A stretch of DNA of 64,000 nt from Pontederia crassipes (lineage: Eukaryota; Streptophyta; Magnoliopsida; Commelinales; Pontederiaceae), in contig CM060195.1 of assembly GCA_030549335.1 (NCBI GenBank), positions 45,080,991 to 45,144,990 on the forward strand, written 5' to 3'. Shown piece after piece: positions 1-12,713 of the stretch (the first letter of the stretch is position 1; the number at the start of each line of letters is the position of its first letter). Position numbers and translations under genes: made by a program. The notes beneath the pieces are model-generated. The model had not been told where the DNA came from and did no database searches. It worked only from the letters and a program-made list of their open reading frames with translations.

Positions 1-653
1 AAGACCATGATGGCTCAACAGAGAGGAAGTGAATTCTTTTGTTTTTCTAGAGGGAAAATGATGACAAGCCTTGAAGTTGTCATCCAATGAGGAAGTGAAG
101 CTTCAAATGTCATATGTCTGTCTTACTTCTATTTCACAGAGTTGCCAAACTAATTTTGCCAATCTTATCCAATTGTTTGTCTTAACATAAGTTTAAAATA
201 TGTGCTTTTAATCCGCTAAAACAAACAGAAAAGCAACAAGATTGAATTTTCAAATTAGAAATCATATGATGGTTTATAGGAATTTAGAATAATGAGCCAA
301 ATTGATAACTTGAAGAACTATGTTTTACAAAAGCACATCCTTGGGCCACATTGGTGGTGTGGCCAATGGCTCTCGCCACATCACCACATGCTGCTGCATA
401 CTTGAAGAAATATATTATTGTCATGGGATCATTTTCTATCAGATAGGAAGGGCTGTTGCACAAAATGCACTTCTAAGTAATTGGCTCATCATGCTGCTTG
501 GAAAAGCAAAAAGTTGACAACAATACCTATTTGTTTAAGAGAATGAGACAACATAGTAACATTCACATGGTATCAAAAGTATACAAAGAACCATGAACCA
601 TCTACAAATATTCAAAAAATTCACAGAAAGTCATAAATCTATAGTTCTCTCAC

Positions 654-778
654 CTTAGGTGCAGCCATTGGGTACTCTTCAGGCAAGAATAATTCGAGCT
701 TAAAAACACCTCCTAATTTATAAAATGGAAAATAATTGGAAATCAATTAAATCCTCCAATTTGGTAGGAACTGATTGT

Positions 779-821
<43 letters not shown>

Positions 822-2172
822 AACAACAACAACAAAGCCTTATCCCACTAGGTGGGGTCGGCTACATGGATCATACGACGCCATTCCGCTCTATTAGTAA
901 CCAAACCTTACAAGAACAAAAAAAATGATATTGACTGTAGATGATGCATGTGCATGTTTTCTCTAAAAGATGCATGCATGTGAAAGCCATAGAGGATAAA
1001 GAAAACATCTTTTTAAGATACTGATTGTACAAGAACAAAAAAAATGATATTGACTGTAGATGATGCATGTGCATGTTTTCTCTAAAAGATGCATGCATGT
1101 GAAAGCCATAGAGGATAACGAAAACATCTTTTTAAGATACAATAACAATGCCCCTTTTAGTGAAGCAACCATTTGAGAAACACAAGAGAGCTAGTTCAAT
1201 TATCATGAAATTTGTGAAGAGGGGACGTGAAAAGAAAATAAATGGACCTGACTAGTTGGAAGCCCCGTTGACCAAACATAATTTCTTGGATAACTCAACT
1301 TCATGAAATACGACTGAATGATGGTAGCTAAGTAAGAAAGAACTAAATCCAAGGTAAAAGCCATTATCATCATCAAATACTACTTTAGTTTTTTGAGGAC
1401 AATCTCAACAAGCTATAGAACTAGTTAAGCAACAGAAATTATAAAGGTTATGACATTAATAGATTTCCACCATCGCACTACACAATGAAAAAGAACAAGG
1501 CGCCTAAAACTAAAAGCCTCCACTGCATTTTGAAGGCTAACATTATTATCAAATAAAAGCCATAAAATGGCATATAAATCGGATATTAGTGAAACAGGAC
1601 TACAAAGCAAACCAGCGACCAAATTGCTCAGAGACCGCAATATTACCTTCATATGGAGACTGCGTAGGACCAAGGATCATGACGTTAAAGTAGCGCATGT
1701 TGTCCTCCGATGGAGAGGCACTGATGCCGGGTGCTGCAACAAAAAGTAGCACCAAATCAATGCGACCATCCGTAAATTTCAAGTCAAGCATCAAGAACAA
1801 CCATCGCAAAATCTTCAAACACTCCCAACTCAAATCCCACAAATAGATCAGATCTGATCATAACCAACCCCCAAAGCCTCAATTGATAGGTCAAATGAGA
1901 AGAATCGAACGATGAAAACATCAAATCACTGTAGAAGAGGGAGGGGCATAATTTACCTGGTTCGCTGAGCAATCGCTGCGTTTCCTGTGCAATCGAGAGA
2001 ACGAAATGTCAAAAACATATCGAAACAAAGAGCAAAATCGTAACCCTAGAGAAGAGGTAGCAAACGAGAACCCAATTTTTTTTTCCTTTGTAATTCGGAG
2101 TGGAAGAAATGGGGAAGGATCGAAGAGGACTCAGACCTTTATGATCCTTCTGGGAAGATTGCTGTTCGCCAT
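654..2172 (-). CDS. UBC13: Ubiquitin-conjugating enzyme E2, UBC13 type (5' part, runs off left edge)
   Basis: E2 enzyme of the UBC13/UBC35-UBC36 family, which with a UEV partner builds Lys63-linked ubiquitin chains (DNA damage tolerance, iron and defence signalling in plants). Four coding exons are visible: 2137-2172, 1957-1984, 1647-1733 and 654-712, all with GT/AG borders and consistent phase. They give the first 70 residues: [21 protein letters not shown], then [16 protein letters not shown] and PMAAPK. The active-site Cys and the C-terminal half must lie left of position 1, since the remaining visible DNA (1-653) is intron. The 934-bp intron between exons 3 and 4 holds a SINE tail and a 119-bp tandem duplication. 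The start is the ATG at 2172, which gives the family N-terminus. Family assignment is very secure; paralogue number cannot be decided. Confidence 0.95.
781..909 (-). repeat. SINE 3' end with (CAA/TTG)n tail, in UBC13 intron
   Basis: Read on the minus strand, about 100 bp ending GGGATAAGGCTTTG followed by a long TTG repeat (CAA run at 781-837). This is the tail structure of TS/Au-type plant SINEs. The same unit occurs on the plus strand at 2799-2896, almost identical. Family naming is from memory of the tail motif. Confidence 0.6.
910..1140. repeat. 119-bp tandem duplication in UBC13 intron
   Basis: The segment beginning ACAAGAACAAAAAAAATG at 910 is repeated from 1029, giving two nearly identical copies with a 119-bp period (one visible base change, aaag/acga near the ends). 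The unit contains ATGCATGCATG. It starts where the adjacent SINE tail ends and is wholly intronic. Confidence 0.85.
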
Positions 2173-4064
2173 TGGAATTGAAGGTTAGGGTTCTTGGCGC
2201 CTGCTTTGCTTCTTGGAGACTTGGATCTCTTTTAGCAGATCGAATAATAGAACAAGGTGGATGGGCAGACGACGGGGAAGATAAAATAGAACGCGACCTT
2301 TTTTGCGCGAGTCATAATAAAATGAAAAAGGCGACTTTTGTTCCCCAAAATAAAAGCTTTGAGTTGTCTCCAAAAATAAATTTATTTCTATTTATTAAAT
2401 TATTGTTATGGTGAATCTTATGTCATTACTAATAATTAATTAGTGAGATTGTGTAATAAAATCGACCAAAAAATAGTTGCTGGAATTATATTACTTGGTT
2501 CAAACCTATAATTAATCAAATGGTCAACTTTGATATATTATATATGAAAATTAGATTCTTCACTACTAGGAAAATAAAACAGTAAGAAACTCGCATAATA
2601 ATGCAAATATCCAATATTTTAATCATTAGGAGGGTTTAGTGAGTTCAATTTTTATCGCATTATTTATTTATTTATAGTTTAATTTTTATGCATGAAAGAA
2701 TAACATAACTGGAGTCCGATTAAAAGAGGGAGAGGGAGGCCAAGGCGGACACTTGGCGAACTAATAGAGCAAGATCTATTGGTGAATAATATACCGAAAG
2801 GTTTGGTTACTAATAGAGCGGAATGACGTCGTATGATCCATGTAGCCGACCCCACCTAGTGGGATAAGGCTTTGTTGTTGTTGTTGTTGTTGTTGAAAGA
2901 ATAACATAAGAGTTAAACGCTCTAATTCACGGCCGCCCATTCTAAAGCATTCGTCGGTTCCACGAATAAAATACGGAGTAATTAATTATTAGTGACGTTT
3001 GATTTTATCATTTTAGTAATTTTCTTTTAGAAAATTTCGGCTCGTTAGTAATTGAATTACTCGAATAGAAGGAAAAATAAGATGTAGTACAATTATTTCG
3101 TAACATAAGACCTTTAGATCCCTATGGAAACTTGGCTTATCAATTACTTCCATGTTAGAAAATAAAAAAAATTACTTCCATGTAACTATGGATATCTCGA
3201 AGTTATTTCGTTGCATGTGAGTGGGCTCGAATTTTGAACTGTGTTCCTTCACGCTTATGAGAATTTTAGTATATCATTATTCGACCACAAATCACCCAAA
3301 AAAGTAGATCGTTATTGGCACTGACTTTGGTGTGTTGTGCCTGAAATCAATAAATTATCATGAGAATGGTGCTCACGTTTGCTTGTCAATTTGGAAGTTC
3401 CACTAAGACTGATTTATTCTTGGAATTAAGTTTTCAATACGCTATCATCAACATATTGTTTCGTTTCAATTATATTCTTATGTTTCCTAAACTAAATTTT
3501 TTGTACAGCATTCGGAGACAAGGGATGCTTCAAAGGACCACTACAAATCTTAGCTAAAGATTTTTTGTTTGTGGCTGATCCAAGCAAAGTCGTGTTGGGA
3601 AGGAAATCAAAGGAGAGAAGGAAAGAATTTAAGATGTTTGTTGGCGTTGGTCCTACGCAAAGGAATACAAGATCTTTTTCAAGGATAGAAAGGAAAAAGG
3701 AAAATTGATATGTTCATTTTATTATTGATTAAAAACAAATAAATTTATAATTTATAAAATCTCAACCAGGAAGGATTCCATCGGATATTTTAGATGTTCA
3801 TTTTTTTATTTATTCAGAACCATTCTAAGAGCATTTGACAAAACATATGACAAACGAATAAGTGAACATTCGGAAATGATATCCTGTGATTTTTCCAATT
3901 GAATCATTGTATATTATTAATAATCATTTACATAAGTTTGAAACACAAAATGAAGGCTGTGTATACTCATTTTTTTTATTAATCCAATACATTCTTCTGA
4001 TATCTTATTCGCTTGATGAGCAACATACCAAACTTCCAATATAAATGCAGTGAGCACCTAAAGG
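2173..4064. other. Intergenic region between UBC13 and the DUF676 hydrolase
   Basis: Holds the UBC13 5' flank (from 2173) and the 3' flank of the DUF676 gene (down to 4065). No credible coding exon is seen on either strand. The only recognised element is the SINE tail at 2799-2896. The rest is AT-rich. Confidence 0.7.
2799..2896 (+). repeat. SINE 3' end with (TTG)n tail, plus orientation
   Basis: Starts near AGGTTTGGTTACTAATAG and ends GTGGGATAAGGCTTTG plus six or so TTG units. It is the inverted partner of the intronic copy at 781-909, differing at about one base (ACGTCG against GCGTCG). The SINE 5' end is unclear; it may extend left to about 2755. Confidence 0.6.
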
Positions 4065-7000
4065 TTATAAATTCGCAGCGATAAATGTCTGAGAGTCCTG
4101 TTGCTTTAAAGTGTCAGCAACATGAGCTATAACACCTGCGCCAGCAATGTGAAGCCATTTCTTCTTTACCTGAAACACCAGGCAGCTATAAGAACAGCGA
4201 AACAAGAAACCACGGAGCAATATGGAATGTGAGGAAATTGACTCGTACGTGCATATTATTATGGGCAAAGAAGGGCCAGATTGCTGAGTGGAAGCTCACA
4301 TCCACTTTCTTCCATCCTACCCTCTGTAGTCCTCGTATCATTTCCTCTGAGTTCACTTTAAGGTCAGATGCTGTTGTGAAAAGAAAAAAAAAAATTCACT
4401 GATTCACCCAGATTTCAGATGACTTTTGAGTACACGTGCCTTCCATCAACTTATAATAGTCTGCTATGTTCTGCGAGTCTGATGCTTCCTGTGCAGCTTC
4501 CTTTCCTTTAGCGGCCTCTGTAGCGAAATGAGGAGCCTCAGCTAACACTGGGGGACAGTACTCCACGTCTACGACATGCTTGTAGCCCTTCAAAGATCTC
4601 TGACAGGGCTGAAAAAGGAATTGTGCAATACACAACTCTTATTAATGAAGATAAAGTCCTAGCTTTATTATGTATCAATCAATAAGAGTTTCTATATCTG
4701 CTCTGACTCTAATAATTCACCCATCTTTAAGCATTCATTGTAAACAAGACCATTTCCGATAAGCAATTGGACATACAAATGAGAAGCTTGCTGCTAATTT
4801 CTTGCCACCTAACTAAAGTCAAAACAAAGATACGCTGAATCTATGGAATGGTTTACTGCCACTACTTTTTAATATCACTTCTTTTAAGTTTGTGCTTTGT
4901 TCTTCAAAAAATGATCATAAAAGAATAGTAATTAAAGAACTAAAGGACCAAATGATAATAAAAAGTGACAACCAGATTTTAAGAGTGAAAATAAGAAATC
5001 CAAACTTATCACTAAGGTAAAAAGCCATATGATCTCTATAGCATACTTACTAATTGAACTGAACATTGTGCCAAAGAGGACCATAGAAATTGACAGCCTC
5101 ATTTGAAAAATAACTGAAGATAAACTTCCTAAACTCTGAAATGCAGAGTAGGTGATTGGGCTTACACATAGAAGTATCCATGTACCTTGTTTAGTTCAGC
5201 TTCTCTCCTTATTGAAGATGTCCGCCAGCCAACCATGTCTGATATAGGATTAAGAAAGTTATACTGAACAGCAAATTAATGATGATTGTGCATCACAACA
5301 TGGGTGGATAAAATGACAGCATCATCGTGTCAGCAGAGGATACGATCATATGAGACATTTGCGTAAGCAACACGATGCCTGAATGCAGCTAAGGAAGATC
5401 TACTAAATGAAAATGATAGATCAACAAGAATAGAAAAACCAAATTAGCATCAACTCTGGTTTATAAAAATAAGGAAATAACTCAAATTACAATTAAATTG
5501 CTTCGGCTTACATAAACTTTAGGCCTTCACAATCAGTTGCCATTCTTAAAAGAAGAGGTGGCTTGTTAGGTCTGTCATCAGTAAGGAACAGCTGACGACC
5601 AGTTCGACCAACCAAAATCGGAGCAACAGGTGGTGCAAGCTTCTCTAATATGTGCACTCCAAGAAGGAATGGAAGCTGAACCAAAAAAAAACCCATGATA
5701 ATTAAAATTGATGAGACACTAAGTGAAGAAGGAAAGCATCCCCATTAAGGCCTCTTCCAAATACAAATGGATTGGCACAAATCAGAAAAGAACAGCCATT
5801 CACAAATAATAAATAAGAAAAAGGAAAAAAGAATCAGACAAACAAACATGTGATAAACTCTAAGTACTATTATGATAAATAGATTGTGTAGCATGGTTAA
5901 GTGTACGCATACACCTAGTGTAAAAGTGCATAGCATGCATTTTTTTTTTGTTTTTTGCATACTAGGTGTACATGTACGCACAATCTCTTTTCTATTCGGA
6001 AGCTGTTTTCAACATGATTGTAGAACTAAGACTTCCATATGTCCCCTTTCCATGTTTGATGTCTTGTGGGGGATGCGATCAGAAAGGATTTCCTTTTAAA
6101 GGATATACCAAGCTACTGATATTAGCCAGAATATTTTCTTACTTTTCCTGACAAGATATATTCATAGAATTTTGTTTCATCCATTGTCTTTAAATTGTGC
6201 CCATGAGGTCTGGTTTATGATGGGATAAATTTGTCGTGATCACTTATTTTGACTTTATAGACCTATTTAAAAAACCTTATTGATACCATTGGTGTCATAA
6301 ATCGGTTATTTAAGTACTTGCTCATGTACCTAAAGTGTTTAACTATTTACAGTAAAACAGTGACCCATTGTGTAAAAGAAAACCCAGATACGAAAGAACT
6401 TTTCTAGGTCACATATCACATGGATTGGACTGCCCTACCTGTTTCTTCCCTCTGACCCCAAGGTGAGGAGTTGCTAAGGTGATGAAACTAATAGGCTCCA
6501 AACCACCGATTGTGCAGAGTGTTGATTCCCTAGAATTTAAATCATTTGTGCCCTCAAGATTCCTAACTTTCAAAGTGTCCAAAGAATAAAGCAGAGCGAT
6601 AGCATATCTCGCAAACAAGCCACCTAGCGAATGTGCCAAGAAGGATATCTTCTTCAAGCTTTGTGTCCTCTGGATCACACTCAAAACCTGCCTCCATGAG
6701 TTCATTAATATCAAATCAGTGAAGCTGCTATTTATTTCTGAGCAAAATAAAAGAAAAAACTAGGAATCTGCAACTTCTGAAATGATAATCGACCAACACC
6801 TCATCTGCCAAACGCTTTCCAGCTCCATCAATTCCATCAAATGTTTTAGTGTAAGTGTTGGATGAACTTGCTGTCCAGCAAAGTAATCTATGAGAATATT
6901 CAATTGCTGAAAACAGTTCAAGAAATCTTGCAGCATAAACATATATTAATACCAACGTAAAAATGTACCATATATTAGATAGTTGTTCCCAAGTCGTGTT

Positions 7001-8751
7001 TTTAACACTGCCGATGCATATGTCCAGTCACTAGTGCTGCACAATCCATGTGCTTAAATTATGAATCTAGAAGTTCAAAGGAAACTTACAGATAAAAATA
7101 AACTTCAGAATATGTCAAGTGTTCGTAACACCTTGTACTAACAATGACATAAAGAGTCAGACCACATATCTGTTAATTTGTTGTTTAAGTTGTAACCAAC
7201 AAGTTGATATTTTGTGCATGAGATAAAAGGCAGATTATTCAACTTCAGTTTTAGTTTATGTATATGCATCTGCCAAGGTCAGTGCAGATACATACATCAT
7301 GCCTGTAGCAACATTCACATGATATTGGTATGGCCAGTTTTGATACTGTGCTTGATGCCCTCTATCTATACTGCTACATAACACAAATTTCTAGAAAATC
7401 TACGGAAGAGAATCATCAAATACTAATATGGACCATGGAGAAAAATGGATTATGTCTACTTATATCCCTTATCTGAAGGCATGTTATGTCAGTTATGTGG
7501 ATATGTGAAACAAGTATTGGACATGTGAATGCGAACAAGAACACAAGCAAAATCGTCACAAAAAGTGGCAGTGTCAAATCAAATTGTGTGCTGTAGCAGT
7601 CGAGTTTTGATAACACACATGATTCTCCCCTTTCAAAAAAACACACATGATTCTCACTTTGAGAGATTTTGCCCAATAAGCAATGCAAATTAATTCAACG
7701 TAATAGCTGAAAAGAGATTTTTTTTTGTTGTGAAACCAGCCAAAATATAAAGGGTAGAGGCAACCAATAATATGAACAAAAGAAGCATCCTTCAAATTTG
7801 ACCTGAATTTTGTTGACAATATTTTTGCATCATCTAACACTTCCAATAAAAAATTTTGGAATCAGACTGCTGAGGTTAGAGGTAGGTTCATTATTCAAGC
7901 TGCACAGTGGTACTTACCTAGACATGATGCCATGTACTAGAACAAGGAGATGATCAGGTTCATGCTCAAACATTCTCACATCTTTTGATGCTGCAGGACG
8001 TCCTTCAACTCTATTCATGTTATGTAATTTGCAATTAAGGCCACCCCAGACAGTGTTACATCCTGCATGGAGATAATTGATTTTATCTTGACACATGTAC
8101 TAAGTTTAGTGGCAGATCAATGGATCGTTCTAGAGAAAATATTAACAGGTACAGTTTCTCAAATCACGAGTTTATGCTAAGATTCTTCACAAACTAACCA
8201 TGTCATTCAAAAGAAAATATTGCATTTTTAGCAGAGTTTTATGACTATAAGTTGTGAAGAATAAGCCCATCAGTTAAGGAAGTTAGGTTAAGCTTCAACT
8301 ATTGTCTAAACTGATTCTATATTTGCCGTGATCAAAGACAAAGAGTTTGGCTAAAGCGATTCTTCACTCGACAAATCTGGACATACTAAAATTCTATATG
8401 TCATCTGAATGCTGATAAGTCTCTAGCCATTATAAACTAACTAGACAAAAAAAAAAAGAAACATGAGAGATTAAAGCCTGTGAGATTGTTGGACAAGTCA
8501 AATAAGATTCAATATCGAACAATGTTCAATTAGGGAAAACCATAAAAGAAAGCTCTTTACTACCACTTCTTCAATTGGGATGCCAATCAAAGAACACTAT
8601 CTTCCTAAAGGCAAGACCAACACTTGCGTACACCCAAGCGATCACCAGAGATCAAGAACACATATATGCAGCCGCAAGAACAGAAACATGCGAATCAACC
8701 AGAGGAGAAAGAGATGGGAGGACCTGAGGAGGGTGCAGAGGAAGGAGGCAT
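4065..8751 (-). CDS. DUF676 alpha/beta-hydrolase (putative serine esterase/lipase), 11 exons, 399 aa
   Basis: Putative lipase/esterase of the DUF676 family, closest in my recollection to Arabidopsis At1g29120-type proteins; substrate unknown. Coding exons: 8724-8751, 7918-8062, 6969-7030, 6800-6870, 6439-6687, 5512-5675, 5344-5399, 5186-5238, 4440-4608, 4249-4346, 4065-4169; total 1200 nt. Visible motifs: HEPDHLLVLVHGIM near the N-terminus (oxyanion/strand region), the nucleophile elbow SFLAHSLGGLFARYA (GxSxG-type, Ser in AHSLGG), GYKHVVDVEYCPPV, and the C-terminal end AGAGVIAHVAD...FIAANL. The start ATG at 8751 is the only one in frame after an upstream stop and gives phase 1 at the donor at 8723. 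Intron 9 uses a GC donor at 4439-4438. No transit peptide is evident. The reading frame is intact. Confidence 0.92.
5881..5987. repeat. Small foldback element in intron of the DUF676 gene
   Basis: The left arm (AGATTGTG...GTACGCATACACCTAGT) and right arm (ACTAGGTGTACATGTACG...CACAATCT) are imperfect inverted copies around a T-rich centre. About 107 bp, within the intron between 6439 and 5675. It could be a very short MITE. Confidence 0.55.
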
Positions 8752-9755
8752 CGGGAAGAGACCGGAGGAAGGAGTTGGGAGGAAAGGCGAGGGGCCGACG
8801 CACTCGCGGCTGCCACCATCAATCAAGAGCTTGACGCGTCGCCATCCGCGCGAGCTCCTTTGGATTCCGAACTCGAGATGAAGATGACGACGAGGAGGGG
8901 GCGATTATGGTGGTGGTGGTGGTGATGGAGGAGTTGAGGAGGAAATGGGGATGGCGAACACGACATCAGGATCGTGGTCTTCTTTTTGTTGCGTTGCGTG
9001 TGGATCAATTATTGGTTTGATTTTGATTGCTCGATGTGTCGTCTAATGGTTGTGAAAGGTCTCGGGCGGCGAGTCCTGCGGTCATCGCAGCGCACGGCCA
9101 ACGCCTACCGTCCACGCACCGTGCCGTTGGTTTCTTTGTGCGCGCGGAAGGTAAAAAAAACAGGCAGGTGGAGAATAGTGACTTCGTTTCGAGTTCGTTA
9201 TATCGCCCAATCCAAGTTCGCACTTTTTCTTATTGAGATCATAATTTATAAAAAAAAGATTTGTCCCTTTGATTGGGATTAATGCACTTATAAAGGGATC
9301 ATAGACATGAAATTTAATTTTAGTCACACTGACAATCTTATTTTTTTGAACATGAAGAAATAAAGAAGTCATTAATGTATTTCTAGAGTATTTTTTTTTA
9401 ACATGAAGAAATAAAGAAGTCGTTAATGTACCTCTAGAGCGTCCTCTGCTTTAGAAGGATATTGAGCGCATTTGGATTAACACTTTATTCACCGATCAAA
9501 ATTTAAATAATTAAATTTAATCATTTTTTAATTAATTACATCAAGATTAATTTGTCGGATTAGTTGAACCGTATAAGTTTATGTCTAATATTTTATATTA
9601 AGTGAATGCAACCTCAATTTTTGGGTTACCCCTAATATATATATAGATTATATAAGATAAAATAAGAAGCTGGCCCGACCTGAATTAAAAAACAATAATA
9701 ATTTTAGAAAATGTTTGGAAATATTTGAAAGAAAATGAGGATTGTATATAGGATT
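8752..9755. other. 5' flank of the DUF676 gene and spacer
   Basis: The first 250 bases are GC-rich with CAT/CAC repeats (minus-strand His-like run at 8905-8935) and probably hold the 5' UTR and promoter. A small tandem duplication (period about 52, ATGAAGAAATAAAGAAGTC) lies at 9349-9440. The remainder is AT-rich with no gene seen. Several short open frames at 8974-9372 overlap each other on both strands and resemble no family. Confidence 0.55.
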
Positions 9756-10288
9756 ATGTTCTCTAATCATGTTTAAACTATCGCAATTTTTCACATCTAA
9801 CTTCAAACTATGAACTTCATTTTTTGGGTACCTAAATTATCGCGATTTTTTCAATTTGATCCTTCCGTCCAATTCCGTTGACTTCTTCGTTATTTTTTAT
9901 TTTTTCGTATTTGTGAAAGTCCATCATACCCTGCTCTGAATTGAATTTCATTTTTACATAAAATAATATATAATAATAAATATAAAAATAATTTTAAAAA
10001 ATAGAAAAAACACACCACATGCCCCCCGACGCCAACGCCGACGTCGGCGACCCCCCTCCCCCTCTCTTTCTCGGTGCAAGGAAAGAGAAATGGGGGGGAT
10101 TTAGAGCAGGGGTATAATGGATTTTTCACCAATGCGAAAAATAAAAATAACGGAGAAGTCGATGGAATTGGACGGAAGGATTAAATTGGAAAAATCGCGA
10201 TAGTTTAGGTACCCAAAAAATAAAGTTCGTAGTTCGAGATTAGATGTGAAAAATTGTGATAGTTTAAGGGTGGTTAGAGGAAATAACC
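9756..10288. mobile_element. Long-arm foldback / inverted-repeat transposon
   Basis: The left arm from about 9756 (TCTCTAATCATG...AAACTATCGCAATTTTTC) is matched by the reverse complement of the right arm ending about 10288. The arms run about 190 bp each and share GGGTACCTAAA, TATCGCGATTTTT, CCTTCCGTCCAATTCC and CCTGCTCT. The roughly 140-bp centre is C-rich (CCCCCGACGCCAACGCC). There is no coding capacity. The superfamily is uncertain: a Mutator-like or foldback MITE. Confidence 0.75.
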
Positions 10289-11769
10289 GTTATATATATT
10301 TAAAGTGGATTCATATATGTGAAGTATTATTGATTTAGATCTCTTAAATACATTATAAATTTACTTGAAAAATATTTATCATGGATCACTATTGTGAGTC
10401 CACATGTGGACTGTCCACACATTTCTTAAATTATATTTAAAATTTTTAATACTCGACTCTCTTAAATTAAATTAAAATTTATAAAAAAATTAAATTTTAA
10501 TTAATTTATTATTATTAATTAATATTATATTATTTTGTGCGCCCACCCCCCTGTCCCTCCTCTATTGCCACTTCTCAATCTTTTCCTGTCACTCCAATGT
10601 ATATTATTTGAATTAAATTACCATTTCTTAAAAAGGAAAACCAAATTACCATTTCTTAAAAAGGAAAACCAAATTACCATTTCTTTCATACAGTGAAATG
10701 TCAACAACATGCATTCATTCGGACAAACATTAAAATTGTCAATTAACTTTTTTTGTCAAAATAACATTTTATCAGCATTCATTTTTATTAATTTTTTCTT
10801 CGTATTAATTAACATAATTATTATTAAATAGCGTATATGTTAAAGTAAAAGAATAACGATTGCTTTTATATAATTTATAATAGTGTTTTTATTTGATTTT
10901 TTCCTGATTAATGTGTCAACGATTACGGTAGGTATTTTTTTTCTCTTTCTTCACATCAATCATAATTCAAAGTTTATTATAACAAACAGTTTTTTTATGA
11001 TGAAAAGTGAAATACCACATAGAAAGAAAATGAAACAGGACGATCCTTTTACCAATAGATTTTATTATGAGAATACCACATATAAAAGAAATATTTATTT
11101 TTTGGTGTTATTATGAGATACCATATGTAAAATTTATTAATTTATGAGTCATCTTTTTAATTCAATGGAGTTTCTTATTAACTGTAATTTCTATTTTTTT
11201 CTCCTCTAGCATATTTCTTCTTGTTTTTACTGCATACTTGTATATTTAAGTCTCATAATTACTAATCTTATAATTGTTTTTTAATTACCTACAAATTTAC
11301 ATTTCCCCAATTAAGCGATATAGAGCATCACTATGATATTTGGACGACACAAGAATAAAACGTAGTTAAAATATATATTTTTATATAATAACTAAAACGT
11401 GAACTTTTCCTAACGAGATAGTATGAAAAAATTAGGATGCATTGACTTTTTCATTGATAAATATCAATAACAAAGAGTTTAATTTTTTGGGTGAAACTTT
11501 GTAATTATTCACATGATAATTTTTTACTAGCAAGAATAAAAATAGCCAAACTATCTTTTTAACTTAAAAGAGTAGAAATAATCATGACGTTTCAAATATT
11601 TAGTAAACTTAAAACTTATTTATTAGATTAATTATTATTAATTACGTTGTATAAAAATAATATAGAAGAAGTTTTTTATTTCATTTTCATGCGGAACTAT
11701 TATGAATGAAAGTTAATAATCTATTGTTTACTTTTAATATTGAGCACTACAGTAACAGGCCGAGCAAAT
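10289..11769. other. AT-rich spacer
   Basis: No gene seen. It contains a 28-bp tandem repeat (AAATTACCATTTCTTAAAAAGG, about 2.5 copies, 10615-10687). The small open frames here are low-complexity and AT-driven. Confidence 0.6.
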
Positions 11770-12713
11770 GGATAGCAATATTCCCCACGCTCTGCGGGGC
11801 TCACGACAAATCTTTTCCCCCGTGGGGTCGGGATGGGGGAAAATTGTCACCGAACCTACTTTTAGAGATCCGGACGGGAGGAGTTGTCCCCGCTTCGTGG
11901 GGCTCTGAATTCTCGCACCCTAAAGAACAAGTTTACAAAAATAGTCCCACGTTGATAGTAGTAGCAAAGTGAAAATAAATAGACAAGTATAAATGAAGGA
12001 TGAGACTAATGGGTCATCGATGGCGGCGTCATCATGGATCATCGTCGAGGGCGGCGGCGCCGTCGTCTAGGGCATCGTCATCGTCGAGGGCATCATTGTC
12101 TAGGGCATCGTTGATCTGTTCGATCTGGTCGGCAGCGACGGCGTTATCGTGGGTCGTCGAGGACTGCCATCGTCGTCATCGATTCGAGGGCCACCATCGT
12201 CGTCGACTCGAGGGCCGCCATCGTCGTCGAGGGCTGCCATCGTCGTCGACTCGAGGGACGCCATCGTTGTCGTCGGCCGCCATCGTCGTCGGTGAAAGGG
12301 GCGGCGGCCGAAATCGTCTGCACAGAGGCGAAATCGGCCAAAAGGGGCGACAACGATTCACATGCGCAGAGGTGAAATCGGCCGAAAGGGGCGGTGGCGA
12401 AATCGCCTCTGCGCACAGTGCGCAGAGGTGATCGTGCGCACAACACCTCTGCACACTGCGCAGAGGTGAGTCACCTCTGCGCACAATGCAGAGCACGTTT
12501 TTTTTAAATTGTGATATTTTTTTGTAATTTTTTAATAAAAAATTTGGGGAATTAGGTCTCCGCGGGAATTCGGAGCCCCGCGGGGATTGGGGCGGGGGAT
12601 AAAATTTCTCTCGGACCGAAAATTCGGGATGGGGTCAGGGGCGGAGACGGGTCGTCGGGGTCGGGGCGGGGGGTGGTGTCTCCCGCCCCGAATAGGATCG
12701 GGTGTCATCTCTA
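11770..12713. mobile_element. Non-autonomous hAT-type element with internal CATCGTCGAGGGC-like repeats
   Basis: GC-rich island in AT-rich DNA. The right end reads GGGTGTCATCTCTA at 12700-12713; its complement TAGAGATGACACCCGATCC parallels the end of the larger element at 20057. Subterminal sequences (CCCCGCGGGGCTC, GAATTC) recur inverted near 11888-11926. The interior 12010-12290 is a degenerate repeat of CATCGTCGAGGGC-like units, followed by repeated GCGCAGAGGTG-type motifs to 12490. The left terminus is degenerate and is not placed exactly. The overlapping open frames (up to 143 codons) are by-products of the repeat. Confidence 0.6.

Noticed and set aside
12000..12496. Open frames of 100-143 codons
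   Set aside because: Produced by the repeat inside the small hAT-type element.
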